Assembly: GCF_002419965.1 (NCBI RefSeq)
Contig: NZ_DIHC01000033.1
Coordinates: 30,175 to 94,174 of the forward strand
Reading direction: 5' to 3'
Source of the DNA: Pseudomonas sp. UBA5706
Lineage (GTDB): Bacteria; Pseudomonadota; Gammaproteobacteria; Pseudomonadales; Pseudomonadaceae
Length of the DNA stretch: 64,000 nucleotides
Part shown: one piece after another, positions 36,906 to 46,425 of the stretch
Position numbering within the stretch: position 1 is the stretch's first letter
How the letters are laid out: each line of letters opens with the position of its first letter
Made by a program: the position numbers and the translations under genes
The notes under the pieces: model-generated
What the model was told of the DNA's origin: nothing
Database searches by the model: none
What the model saw: the letters and a program-made list of their open reading frames with translations, nothing else

Positions 36906-39428
36906 TCACGTCCCACGAGGCTTCGCGCGCGCTGTTGCTTCTGCAACTAATGGGTCTTCGGGCCAATAGTGCTTAGGGTACCTACCTCGCAGATCTTTCC
37001 TTACATCGCTGTAGGTCGAACTCCAGAAACTCGCCAGATCCTGAGTAACCTGCACCGGACGGCGAGCGGGGGACAACAGGTGGAGCTTCAGTACCTGTCG
37101 TCCCTGAGCTATACGCGGTGTATCGGAAAGCCCGAAGAGTTCCTGTAATCGAACAGCAAGAACGGGCGGATGCTCGCTATAATCGATGCGGATGTTGGAG
37201 CCGGACGGAACCTTGAAAGTCTGAGGGGCCATCGCTTCGAGGTGGTTAGGTAGAGGCCACGGCAGCAGTGTCACAAGCACAGATGCTAGATCGAGCCGGG
37301 CGAAATGGCTAATCCGGGTCACTCCCTCCAAATAAGGCAAAAGCCACTCTTCGAGAGTGGCCAGAAGCGAGGCATCACTAACGTCTGGCCATTGGCTAGT
37401 GCTTTGGACATCCAATTCGAGCGTACGCATAAGCCCTACACGTGCCTGCCACTGACGAAGCTCTGGCGTCCAAGCAAGAAGCGCCAGCCCCTTACGACGT
37501 ACGTAGCTCAATAAGGCTCGGCCACGGGCCTCGTCAGTGAGGTCTGTCAGCGGGGCTGTGGAGATTACGAGTTCCCCAACGCGCCGCTGCCTTTCAGCGC
37601 GAAGGGCACCCTCACGCTCATCCCAATCCAGCTCATCAACCTGGCGAACCAGATCTTGCAGAACATTTTCGAAGAGATTAGGGTCAAGTTCAGCAGCAAG
37701 GTAAATCCGCTCCTCGCGCTGGCCTTGTCGACTCCCAAGATCAGCAGCGACAAGCCAAGGATGCTTCATCAGCGCATCGACGTCGGTGAACATTGCTGCC
37801 CGGCCGTTACTCAAGCGGTATTCCGCACCGCCTGGACGCCGTTGGTGCGCAACACGATCGGGATACGCCAGTGCAAGTAGGCAGCCTACCCATTTCGGGT
37901 CGTTGGGATCAACCACAGGCTCCAGTGCAGGGCCCTGCAAGTGTGAGCGGTACTGCTTGGCTAATTGTTTGGCCCTTTGCGCATCCCGGTGTAACCGCTG
38001 CCCTGAAAGCATGGCCATCCTGCTGTGAACGTCAGCGCCTCCACCGCGCAGGATGTCTCTTTCCCCCAAAAGCGCTGCGAGATCACAGGCCTGTTCAGAC
38101 AAACCCAGATTATGACCACGGAGTAGCAAATGGGCGATGCGGGGATGAGCGGGCAATTGGGCCATGGCCTGCCCGTGGTGGGTAAGTTGACCGTTGGTAT
38201 CCAGCGCACCTAACCGATGTAACAGATCACAAGCTTGTGCGAAGGCGGCAGCGGGTGGCGCATCGAGCCATTTCAACTCGTCGGGTGAAACGCCCCAGCG
38301 CGCCAGCTGCAGAGCCAGCCCTGCGAGATCGGCCTGTAGCATTTCTGGGTGACTAAAGCTGGAAAGCTGCTCATGCTCCGTTTGAGACCACAGTCGATAG
38401 CACATCCCTGGTTCGAGACGCCCTGCCCGTCCAGCGCGCTGAGTTGCGCTAGCATTGGAGATGCGCTGAGTCGCGAGACGAGTCATCGAACTACGCGGAT
38501 CGAAACGCGGTACGCGCTCCAGTCCTGCGTCGATCACAATTCGTACTCCCTCGATGGTAATGCTGGTCTCTGCCAAATTCGTGGCTAGTACGACCTTGCG
38601 CTTGCCAGAAGGCGCTGGCTCAATGGCGGTGCGTTGTTCGTTCAGTGAGAGCTCCCCATAAAGTGGGCAGAGCAAAATGCGGGACGCGGATTCGCGTGGC
38701 TGTCTTCCGAGCCAGTCTTCCAAATCCCTGTAGACCCGGCGAATTTCGGCCTGGCCAGGAAGAAACACTAGTACGCTGCCCGTTTGCTCTTCGAGCGCAT
38801 CGATGCAGGTCGACACCACACGGGGCTCTACATAATCTCCGGGCTGAATGGGCTTGCCCCAGACAATATCCACGGGGTGCATCCTGCCTTCGCTGGTCAC
38901 GATAGGCGCATCGTCGAGCAGAGTCGAAAGCCGTTCGCCCTCCAACGTAGCGGACATCAGCAGAATCTTTAGCGGTGAGTTCTCTCGGAATAGCTCTCGG
39001 CCATTAAGAGCGAGCGCTAGAGCTAAATCTGCATCAAGATTTCTCAGGTGGAATTCGTCGAAAATAATTAGGCCTACACCATCCAACGAAGGATCGTCCT
39101 GGAGTCGGCGAGCGAGAATTCCCTCCGTCACGACCTCTATGCGGGTCTTGGGGCCGACCCTGCTTTCCAGACGGATTCGATAGCCGACGGTTTCGCCCAC
39201 TTGCTCACCAAGCTCCTTAGCCATCCGTTCAGCTGCAGCACGAGCAGCCAGGCGGCGTGGCTCAAGCATCACAATGGTCTGGCCGGCCAACCATTGCTCA
39301 TCGAGTAAGGCCAGTGGAACTCGTGTGGTTTTCCCTGCTCCAGGGGGAGCTTGGAGCACAACGTCATTGCGATGCTGAAGGGCTTTGATAAGGGCCGGCA
39401 GAGCGGCGTCGATCGGCAACGAGTTCAT
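36906..39428 (-). CDS. hrpB: ATP-dependent helicase HrpB, complete second copy carried next to the integrases
   Basis: The 840-aa DEAH-type helicase has Walker A APPGAGKTT, motif II FDEFH, SAT in LLMSATLEGE, QRAGRAGRLEPG, the HA2 region and the HrpB C-terminal domain. The ATG at 39428 follows GGAGA; an upstream in-frame codon at 39461 is not needed. It is similar throughout to the truncated resident copy at 28114-30267 but differs at many positions and is less GC-rich, so it came from another Pseudomonas-like donor. Homology extends past the stop codon. It probably restores the function lost by insertion. HrpB role in Pseudomonas is poorly defined. Confidence 0.92.
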   Translation of the reverse strand: MNSLPIDAALPALIKALQHRNDVVLQAPPGAGKTTRVPLALLDEQWLAGQTIVMLEPRRLAARAAAERMAKELGEQVGETVGYRIRLESRVGPKTRIEVVTEGILARRLQDDPSLDGVGLIIFDEFHLRNLDADLALALALNGRELFRENSPLKILLMSATLEGERLSTLLDDAPIVTSEGRMHPVDIVWGKPIQPGDYVEPRVVSTCIDALEEQTGSVLVFLPGQAEIRRVYRDLEDWLGRQPRESASRILLCPLYGELSLNEQRTAIEPAPSGKRKVVLATNLAETSITIEGVRIVIDAGLERVPRFDPRSSMTRLATQRISNASATQRAGRAGRLEPGMCYRLWSQTEHEQLSSFSHPEMLQADLAGLALQLARWGVSPDELKWLDAPPAAAFAQACDLLHRLGALDTNGQLTHHGQAMAQLPAHPRIAHLLLRGHNLGLSEQACDLAALLGERDILRGGGADVHSRMAMLSGQRLHRDAQRAKQLAKQYRSHLQGPALEPVVDPNDPKWVGCLLALAYPDRVAHQRRPGGAEYRLSNGRAAMFTDVDALMKHPWLVAADLGSRQGQREERIYLAAELDPNLFENVLQDLVRQVDELDWDEREGALRAERQRRVGELVISTAPLTDLTDEARGRALLSYVRRKGLALLAWTPELRQWQARVGLMRTLELDVQSTSQWPDVSDASLLATLEEWLLPYLEGVTRISHFARLDLASVLVTLLPWPLPNHLEAMAPQTFKVPSGSNIRIDYSEHPPVLAVRLQELFGLSDTPRIAQGRQVLKLHLLSPARRPVQVTQDLASFWSSTYSDVRKDLRGRYPKHYWPEDPLVAEATARAKPRGT

Positions 39429-39951
39429 GGTGTCTCCGGCAGTAGTACCAGAATTATACAAGCTGCATGGCCTTTAGGGTTCGAGAGGTCACCGCCTCAC
39501 CTATAGCCCATATACGCCGTAAGCTACCGAGCTGATACACGCCAATTTTACTCGCACCATATACCCGTACATTGGCGCACACGAAGGGTTTGTCATAATC
39601 TCCACTACCAGAAATATCATATTGCCCAAAACTAGATTTTCGCTCAAACAATCGGAAATCCGAGGTCGTGCGATGGGGCGTCGACCTTGCTGACAGCGGC
39701 GCATTGGAATTTGACATAGCTGACAAAATGCGAAAACCCTCTGTCCACCGCTACTTCCTAGATGGATAGCGAGGCCGCTTGCATGGCTGGGCTTAACCAG
39801 CTGAGCCAAGCAATCAAAGCGCATTACCCTAGCGAGCTTCCGTCTCGACGCTGCGCACGGTCACGGTCACGGTGCCCAGGCTATGATGAGTAATTGCCAG
39901 ACTAATTCCATTAGCCGAACCCCGTAGCCAGAGCAGCACCTAGGAGCTTGC
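39429..39951. other. Non-coding stretch upstream of the second hrpB
   Basis: About 520 bp without a supportable gene. Open frames here lack ribosome sites and have no coding pattern. It should contain the hrpB promoter on the minus strand. Confidence 0.4.
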
Positions 39952-40125
39952 ATGCCAATTGAAACGCGCATGAGGTATCTCACAACCGAAGAGTTTGACG
40001 CGATGATGAAGGAGTTCGCGGAGGCGGAGGATTGGATGCATGAACAACTGCTACAAAGGCGCTGCACCGCACCAGCTCCAGCTACTCCCCCTACGACAGG
40101 CGATAGCGGTACCCTGAATCGATAG
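39952..40125 (+). CDS. Small hypothetical protein (57 aa)
   Basis: A 57-codon frame starts with ATG five bases after AGGAG (39942-39946), a strong start signal. The product is acidic and helical in its first 35 residues (EEFDAMMKEFAEAEDW), then has a Pro/Thr-rich tail. No family is recognised. It converges on the STAND gene, with 50 bp between their 3' ends. Confidence 0.55.
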   Translation: MPIETRMRYLTTEEFDAMMKEFAEAEDWMHEQLLQRRCTAPAPATPPTTGDSGTLNR

Positions 40126-40175
40126 CCTCCTGGCCCAAAGTTCAAGCAAGCGGCCGAAAAGAAATCGCCATTCAG

Positions 40176-42995
40176 CTATTTCCCATGACACTTCTTAAAT
40201 TTCAGCCCAGAATCACATGGGCAAAGTTCATTTCGTCCGACTTTACCCATCCCCAATCCATTAGCGACGAGCCGCTGCTCGTTGGCTATATGCCTGTGCT
40301 CGCGCAGGATAAAGGCGATGTAGTCAGTTTGATGCTCGACCTCCCTCCTCTGAATATCAGAAAGCCCCTCTATGTAAGGATCCAGTCTTTTGATTTCCGT
40401 CATGCTTCCTTGATGATCTCCCGCCAGCGCAAGTATCACGGCGTACTGGCTTCTGACCTGAACCATGCGCGCGATGAGGCCGGCATCGGCCACGACGGGT
40501 AACACATGCTGTTCCATCACTTCCCTGGCGCCCTGAAAATCTTTGAGGCCCACAAACTCATCGGCTAAATCCTGGCCAACACGGACTATGGAATCGAACG
40601 CTTGCACCATGCCGTAGAATTTCATGGAGTAAATTCGCTCACGGAGAGCCTTGAAGCCCTGTTCCTCCCTAACCTTCGAGAACAACTCTAAGACATCTGC
40701 AAGATGCTTGATATGCTCGTGGACATTGTGCGGTCGTTTAATTACTTTCCAGAGCACATCAGAATTTTTGCCAGTAACATCTTCTGGCTTCAGCCCCAAA
40801 ACCTCAAAGTACTCAGCGATTATTCTTCGACATAGGCCTTCGGACTCTCGAACAAGTTTCAGCTTCCACAAAGCAATGGCGTGGTTGTAGTCAAAAATTC
40901 TCTGATGTTCAGCATCAGGGATCTTAGGGCTGGCGTATTCAATCGCCTGTCGTACCTGTTCTTCACTACCTTGATCGGAAGCGAAGAGTATCTTCTTCAT
41001 CGCCCAAGCGACCTGCTCCCGAAACTCGAACTCGTGCTCGTTCAGAAGCTGCTCCATCATGGACAAGCGTGCTGAAACCTCGTCAAAGCGCCCATCCCGC
41101 ATGAAGGAGAACACCAGCCCGTCCAACGCCCAAAATGCCTGGTGAGGCCCCAAAGCCCCGCTATCTACTGCCAGCTCCAGGCTGGAGATGAGGTCTGCCG
41201 ATATCCCCATTTCATAGAAAACTTCTTCTCCGGATAGCCCGATCAGTGTTTCTACGTCCCCGAGCCTTATGAAGACCTGAGTGAGGAGTGAAAACCGAGA
41301 GGTATCCCGATCTTTCTCCAGACCTTGTATCAGCAACTCCTTCAACCCTACCAGTGCCGTTGTGACGCGTTCTTCGCCCATCAGCTCCAGGTGTCGAAGG
41401 CCTATCACTCGCACGGCATCATGGACTTTAAGCGTTCTTGCTCCGAATACCTCAATCGTACCCGTGGCTTGGATTTTTTTGATCGCGGCCGCAGCCCCGG
41501 CCAGAGATAGCCTCAGAGCGGTAGTAAGTAAACGCACCACTTCTTCGTGCGTTAGCCCCACATCAGCCAGGCTGACAACTCCTAGGGCGTCTTGGGTAAC
41601 TTGGTCATAACCCTCATACACACGCGCGAGTATGACCTCTTGGGCGGTTTCCACGATATTAGCTTGCTGGGCGAGATCCGAGCACAGCTCATCCACGCTG
41701 CTGCCGTATTCCGCCATCGCGACCTTCGCAGCGCTGTCGACGTACAGAGGAAGTCCGCCTGTGTAGACACGTAGCTGTTCAAGCGACTGCGCGCTGCCAA
41801 AAGCCCCTGCACTGTGCACCACCCCAGCTACGGTATCGAGATCCCATCCCCGCAGGTTTTCACGCCGCAGCGCCAAGAGCGCCTCAAGCTCGCGGACATT
41901 TTCATGGGGCTGGCATAGAAGAACAAAACGGATGTGATGGGTGACATTCAATAGGTCACGTAGGTTGGCGACTGGCACCCTATGAGCATTGTCGATGACC
42001 ATTAAAAGGCTGGTTTCATCCTTCTCCAGGAATCGATCAAAAGCACGAATCGCTTCCAAGCCGCTGGCACCAGGCAAAAGTATCTTCCGGATAGCTTCAG
42101 GATCGCGCTTGGAATACTTTGAAGCCAGTTCACGCACGATGGAGCTTGCGATGGCGGGGCCTGGCAGATCACCTACGTCATAGTAGGCGCAATGCTCGGG
42201 GCTATGCAGAGCTGAGTGGGCAGCCCAGGAGGTTTTGCCAGCACCGGACAAACCGCACACGATGCGTACCCGTTCAGAGGATACGAAGTCGGGCTCATGT
42301 TGCTGGGGCCTGTAGGACTGGGGAGGTGTTGGAAAATCCTGGAGCTGCACGATCAGTTGCTCGAACAAGTCCGGCAGATCTGTGGTACGAAACACATGCC
42401 TCGAATTCCCGCCCCCACCTGCAGATGCCAGTGTTACCAGGCCTGCCAATTTCCAGATCAACGAGGACGGAGACAATAGGGAAAAATTTAGCTTCTCAGC
42501 TTGAGCCGTGCACCACCTCGCGGCCTCATCCAGGGTTCGCCACGCAGGGGGAAGACAGTTGAGGCGCGAAGTCGCCGCTTCTGGATAAACATAACATAAG
42601 TCAGATGGACACTTTTCCTGGTCTACCTGGGATCGAAGCGTCGGCCCAAGCTCTTGGTTTGCCACGATCACAAAACGGGCTTTGCCGGAGCGGCGACCAG
42701 CCTCGTGCTCATTCTTGATTAGGTCGAAGCGCTTCAGGGCGCCTGAAACATCTCCCGGCATAATTGGAAGTGAGCGCGTCTTGACCTGCACATACACTCG
42801 ACCGGAATCCATGGTGAGCTCAATATCCTCATCCATCTCCACCAACACTTCCTTTACACCTGATACCGCTGCGAGGAGAAGGCATCCCACTGCGTAAAGA
42901 TGCTGGTAAAGAAAGCCTCTGTGGACAGATTCGATCCGAGTTAGCTGTGCTTGGTCGAGTACTTCGCCGTGATCATCCTGGTCATTGAGCTTCAT
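40176..42995 (-). CDS. Predicted defence protein: DUF4297/Cap4-like nuclease, STAND-type NTPase, SEC-C tail
   Basis: The 939-aa protein has three parts. The N-terminus (about 20-115) contains GFLYQHLYA, then EDIEL (58-60) and VYVQVKTR (68-74), the GxxYQ and E/D-QxK pattern of PD-(D/E)xK nucleases such as Cap4 and Avs effectors. The centre has Walker A GLSGAGKTS (248-256) and Walker B LLMVIDNAH (330-338), followed by a long helical region like STAND sensor repeats. The C-terminus is a SEC-C zinc motif (NELCPCDSGLKFKKCHGK). Nuclease-STAND proteins recognise phage products and degrade DNA. The short length and SEC-C tail are unusual. No partner gene is coupled. Confidence 0.75.
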   Translation of the reverse strand: MKLNDQDDHGEVLDQAQLTRIESVHRGFLYQHLYAVGCLLLAAVSGVKEVLVEMDEDIELTMDSGRVYVQVKTRSLPIMPGDVSGALKRFDLIKNEHEAGRRSGKARFVIVANQELGPTLRSQVDQEKCPSDLCYVYPEAATSRLNCLPPAWRTLDEAARWCTAQAEKLNFSLLSPSSLIWKLAGLVTLASAGGGGNSRHVFRTTDLPDLFEQLIVQLQDFPTPPQSYRPQQHEPDFVSSERVRIVCGLSGAGKTSWAAHSALHSPEHCAYYDVGDLPGPAIASSIVRELASKYSKRDPEAIRKILLPGASGLEAIRAFDRFLEKDETSLLMVIDNAHRVPVANLRDLLNVTHHIRFVLLCQPHENVRELEALLALRRENLRGWDLDTVAGVVHSAGAFGSAQSLEQLRVYTGGLPLYVDSAAKVAMAEYGSSVDELCSDLAQQANIVETAQEVILARVYEGYDQVTQDALGVVSLADVGLTHEEVVRLLTTALRLSLAGAAAAIKKIQATGTIEVFGARTLKVHDAVRVIGLRHLELMGEERVTTALVGLKELLIQGLEKDRDTSRFSLLTQVFIRLGDVETLIGLSGEEVFYEMGISADLISSLELAVDSGALGPHQAFWALDGLVFSFMRDGRFDEVSARLSMMEQLLNEHEFEFREQVAWAMKKILFASDQGSEEQVRQAIEYASPKIPDAEHQRIFDYNHAIALWKLKLVRESEGLCRRIIAEYFEVLGLKPEDVTGKNSDVLWKVIKRPHNVHEHIKHLADVLELFSKVREEQGFKALRERIYSMKFYGMVQAFDSIVRVGQDLADEFVGLKDFQGAREVMEQHVLPVVADAGLIARMVQVRSQYAVILALAGDHQGSMTEIKRLDPYIEGLSDIQRREVEHQTDYIAFILREHRHIANEQRLVANGLGMGKVGRNELCPCDSGLKFKKCHGK

Positions 42996-43514
42996 GGCAC
43001 GTCCATTTGTAGGGGGGCAGGTCTGACTGGCGTAGCGCCAAACCTTCCGACGCCGTCCCCATGATAAACGTCAGATCCTATGATGGTAATTCGCTGAGGT
43101 AACCTGGGCCAGGCTTGGCGACGCATAGGCTTGAAACCAGGTATCAACACACCCTGCAGCCGTCGACCGAATATAGCGTTGCAAGTTGAGGCCATGACGC
43201 ACTTGGCACCCTGATAGTCCTATAGCCTTCTTTCAGTACACTATCCCCTTCGAAGCAATCTCCGGAACGGCCGGTTTGGCAGGCAATGAAGGCCTTTGAC
43301 GCGCTATCTCAATGCCAAAATGTGCCATCGTCAACGCATCGGCCCTTGAGTCCGTCAGCAAGAGCCGCGCGAGCATTTGCACTGGCAGATTTACGCGCCG
43401 CCAGAACAACGTTACGGAGACTCAAGACAAGATTCCTTGAGCACTATGAGGGGTCTGAACTAGAGACCTTGCTCGGCGTGTCGGGCTCTGACTGCCAACC
43501 CCTTTCTCTTAACT
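42996..43514. other. Gap between the STAND gene and the IS66 element
   Basis: About 520 bp. An 89-codon frame at 43286-43555 (with ADLRAARTTLRRLKTRFL) runs into the IS66 left end. It could be a gene interrupted by the element, but no family is recognised and its start signal is weak. Nothing else is seen. Confidence 0.35.
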
Positions 43515-43614
43515 GTAAGCGTCCGGCCAACTCACCTACCCGATCCCAGCAATAAGGGCGATGTTCTCCACCTAAAAATACGTGGACACCATCACCCTTA
43601 TCGTCAGGATTCCC

Positions 43615-43938
43615 ATGCGCCAAAGAACGTCTTATCCCAAACCCCTCAAAGCCCAGATAGTCCAGGAATGCCTGCAACCCGGCGTGTCGATGGCCAGCGT
43701 TGCACTGCGCCACGGCATCAATGCCAACCTGGTTCGCAAGTGGATACCTCTTTACCAACATATTCAGGCTCCGGCGCTACCTGCTTTCGTACCAATAAAA
43801 CTTGAGCCCGTAGCTCGGCCTGATCAGCCATTGCCGGTGACTCTCGAAATCCCGCTCGGGCAGCAGTCGATTATCGTGAAGTGGCCTTCGGCAGATCCTG
43901 ATGGCTGCGCCCGATTCATCCGTGGTCTAGCCCGGTGA
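43615..43938 (+). CDS. tnpA: IS66 TnpA-like protein (IS66 Orf1)
   Basis: The 107-aa protein begins with RQRTSYPKPLKAQIVQECLQ and the HTH segment GVSMASVALRHGINANLVRKW, the transposase_8-like DNA-binding part of IS66 Orf1. ATG 43615 follows a CAGGA site; an earlier frame start lies inside the terminal repeat region. It overlaps the next gene by 4 bp (GTGA). Confidence 0.88.
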   Translation: MRQRTSYPKPLKAQIVQECLQPGVSMASVALRHGINANLVRKWIPLYQHIQAPALPAFVPIKLEPVARPDQPLPVTLEIPLGQQSIIVKWPSADPDGCARFIRGLAR

Positions 43939-44270
43939 TCCGTATCGACGCCATCTGGCTGGCCACGGAACCTCTGGATATGCGCGCGGGCACAGAGTCT
44001 GCGCTGGCCAAAGTGATCGCCGTGTTCGGTGCGGCGAAGCCGCACTGTGCTTATCTTTTCGCCAATCGTCGCGCTAACCGGATGAAGGTTCTGGTACATG
44101 ACGGTGTGGGGGTCTGGCTCGCAGCACGGCGACTCAATCAGGGCAAGTTTCATTGGCCAGGCCTCCATCGTGGAACGGAGGTCGAACTCGACCCCGAACA
44201 ACTCCAGGCGCTGGTACTTGGATTACCCTGGCAACGAGTCGGTGCGGGCGGTGCAATTACATTGCTTTAA
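43935..44270 (+). CDS. tnpB: IS66 TnpB-like accessory protein (IS66 Orf2)
   Basis: The 111-aa protein contains LDMRAGTESALAKVIAVFG, HCAYLFANRRANRMKVLVHD and GVGVWLAARRLNQGKFHW, the standard IS66 Orf2 pattern. It is required with TnpA and TnpC for transposition in this family. It starts at a GTG overlapping the tnpA stop. Confidence 0.92.
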   Translation: MIRIDAIWLATEPLDMRAGTESALAKVIAVFGAAKPHCAYLFANRRANRMKVLVHDGVGVWLAARRLNQGKFHWPGLHRGTEVELDPEQLQALVLGLPWQRVGAGGAITLL

Positions 44271-44321
44271 CTGCTGCCTTTTAGCTGAAGCAGTCGGGCT
44301 GCTTTGGTAAAATCCACCCCC

Positions 44322-45851
44322 ATGACTTCCTTGCCCGATCTCGACCAAATGACCCCCGAACAACTGCGCACACTGGCTGCGCAGTTGATGTCCAAGGTCG
44401 ACACCCAGAGCCGAAAGATCCATCGTGACGAAACGATTATCGAGCAGCTCACTCACGAGATCGCCATCCTTAAACGGCACAAGTTCGCCAAGCGCAGCGA
44501 GCAGATCAGCCCGGCGCAGGGCAGCTTGCTCGATGACCTACTCAATACCGACCTCGAAGCCATTGAGGCGGAGTTAAAAGCTCTTCATCCCGCACCCGCG
44601 CAGGCAGAGCCACGCCAGCAACCCAAGCGTGCGCCGTTACCACCGCAGTTCCCACGCACTGTGATCCATCACGAGCCGGACAACACCCAGTGTGCGTGCG
44701 GCTGCCAGCTTCAGCGCATTGGTGAAGACGTCAGCGAAAAGCTGGACTACACACCCGGCGTGTTCACTGTCGAACAGCACGTTCGTGGGAAATGGGCCTG
44801 CCGGCAGTGCGAAACACTGATCCAGGCCCCGGTGCCGGCGCAGGTGATCGACAAGGGTATCCCCACTGCCGGCCTGCTGGCCCACGTGATGGTGGCCAAG
44901 TTCGCCGACCACCTGCCGCTGTACCGGCAAGAAAAGATCTTCGGCCGTGCCGGCCTGGCTATCCCGCGCTCGACACTGGCGCAGTGGGTGGGTCAAACCG
45001 GCGTGCAGCTTCAGCCCCTGGTTGATGCGCTGCGAGAAGCAGTACTGGCCCAGCGCGTCGTCCACGCCGATGAAACGCCGGTACAGATGCTGGCGCCAGG
45101 CGAGAAGAAAACCCACCGCGCTTACGTTTGGGCCTATAGCTCTACGCCGTTTTCGGCACTCAAAGCCGTGGTCTACGACTTCAGCCCGAGCCGTGCCGGC
45201 GAACATGCGCGTAACTTCCTGGGCACCTGGAACGGCAAACTCGTCTGCGACGACTTCGCTGGCTACAAGGCCAGCTTCGAGCTGGGCATCACCGAGATCG
45301 GCTGCATGGCCCATGCGCGCCGCAAGTTCTTCGACCTGCATATAGCCAATAAGAGCCAGTTGGCAGAGCAGGCGCTTCACTCGATTGGCGGGCTGTACGA
45401 AGTCGAGCGACACACCAAGGAAATGAGCGACGAAGACCGTTGGCGATTACGCCAGGAAACAGCGGTACCCATCGCTGAAAAATTGCATGAGTGGATGTTG
45501 GCTCAGCGTGAACTTGTGCCCGAAGGTTCGGCCACGGCCAAGGCCCTGGATTACAGCCTCAAACGCTGGGTAGCGCTGACGCGCTACCTGCAAGATGGTG
45601 CTGTGCCCATCGACAACAACCAGATCGAGAACTTGATCCGGCCGTGGGCGCTTGGGCGGTCTAACTGGTTGTTTGCCGGGTCGCTGCGTAGCGGCAAGCG
45701 GGCGGCCGCGATCATGAGTTTGATCCAGTCAGCGCGCATCAACGGGCATGATCCGTATGCTTATCTCAAGGATGTGCTGACGCGGCTGCCGTCGCAGCGG
45801 GCGAGTGAAATTCATGATCTACCACCTCACGTATGGAGGGAATTTGAGTAG
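44322..45851 (+). CDS. tnpC: IS66 transposase TnpC with altered C-terminus
   Basis: The 509-aa DDE transposase has the N-terminal leucine-rich helix (EQLRTLAAQLMSKVD), the zinc-finger-like CACGCQLQ / CRQCETLIQ pair, and the catalytic core HADETPVQML, VCDDFAGYKAS and the C-terminal DNNQIENLIRPWALGRSNWLF with the final Glu. After SEI the end differs (HDLPPHVWREFE) from the duplicate copy at 46426-46755 (SEIERLLPHHWVSA), which has the normal family tail. So the passenger DNA joins tnpC about 12 codons before its stop. It may still be active since the core is intact. Confidence 0.9.
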   Translation: MTSLPDLDQMTPEQLRTLAAQLMSKVDTQSRKIHRDETIIEQLTHEIAILKRHKFAKRSEQISPAQGSLLDDLLNTDLEAIEAELKALHPAPAQAEPRQQPKRAPLPPQFPRTVIHHEPDNTQCACGCQLQRIGEDVSEKLDYTPGVFTVEQHVRGKWACRQCETLIQAPVPAQVIDKGIPTAGLLAHVMVAKFADHLPLYRQEKIFGRAGLAIPRSTLAQWVGQTGVQLQPLVDALREAVLAQRVVHADETPVQMLAPGEKKTHRAYVWAYSSTPFSALKAVVYDFSPSRAGEHARNFLGTWNGKLVCDDFAGYKASFELGITEIGCMAHARRKFFDLHIANKSQLAEQALHSIGGLYEVERHTKEMSDEDRWRLRQETAVPIAEKLHEWMLAQRELVPEGSATAKALDYSLKRWVALTRYLQDGAVPIDNNQIENLIRPWALGRSNWLFAGSLRSGKRAAAIMSLIQSARINGHDPYAYLKDVLTRLPSQRASEIHDLPPHVWREFE

Positions 45852-45901
45852 CACTGTCCATACTTTGCAAATCTGACGGCGCATCAACTGGTGAGGAAAA
45901 C

Positions 45902-46396
45902 ATGGAAGTACGGCGTATCACCCTTAACGATCTCAACGCGTTTTACTCCCTCTTTTGTGAGGTGAGCGCGGAGGGCCGTTACTCGGCACGGCCAAGCCCG
46001 CCACCTATTCAAGCAATAGAAAGTGCGTTAGCACAGGTGGAGGAAAATCATTGGCCGGTATATGTGATCGAGCATGAAGGCCAGGTAATCGGGTCAGCTG
46101 AAGCCTATCCAGATAGCTTTTGCCGGCCAGGCGGTAGCGAATTGACTGGAATTCTGGGCATGCAGGTAAAGCGAGAGTACCGCCGGAATGGTTATGGATT
46201 TGCTCTCCTTTCAGCAGTGATAAGGCATTGTCGGGGAGCCGGTTTCAACTCTGTCGACCTCAGTGTTTTCAAGTCAAATACGGCAGCTAGATCACTTTAT
46301 AAAAAGCTCGGTTTCACTTGGGTCGAGGATCTCCCGCCTTGCAAGCTTCCATGCGGTACAGTTGAACAGCCAATAAAAATGCGGCTCGCACTCTGA
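45902..46396 (+). CDS. GNAT-family N-acetyltransferase, passenger of the IS66 element
   Basis: The 164-aa protein shows the acetyl-CoA site (ILGMQVKREYRRNGYGFALL) and the later FKSNTAARSLYKKLGF, both typical of GNAT enzymes acting on small amines, peptides or antibiotics. It has its own GAGG ribosome site and starts 50 bp after tnpC. Codon use is less GC-rich than in tnpC. The acceptor is unknown; detoxification is a common reason for such passengers. Confidence 0.85.
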   Translation: MEVRRITLNDLNAFYSLFCEVSAEGRYSARPSPPPIQAIESALAQVEENHWPVYVIEHEGQVIGSAEAYPDSFCRPGGSELTGILGMQVKREYRRNGYGFALLSAVIRHCRGAGFNSVDLSVFKSNTAARSLYKKLGFTWVEDLPPCKLPCGTVEQPIKMRLAL

Positions 46397-46425
46397 ATGC
46401 ATGGTTATGGCAGATACCGAAAGCA

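Noticed and set aside
40176..42995. SecA-related or ordinary NACHT regulator
   Set aside because: The SEC-C tail is only about 20 residues and the rest is unrelated to SecA; the nuclease-like N-terminus argues against a plain regulator.
43286..43555. 89-codon gene left of IS66
   Set aside because: It runs through the IS terminal repeat, has a weak start and no recognised family. Kept only as a possibility in the gap entry.
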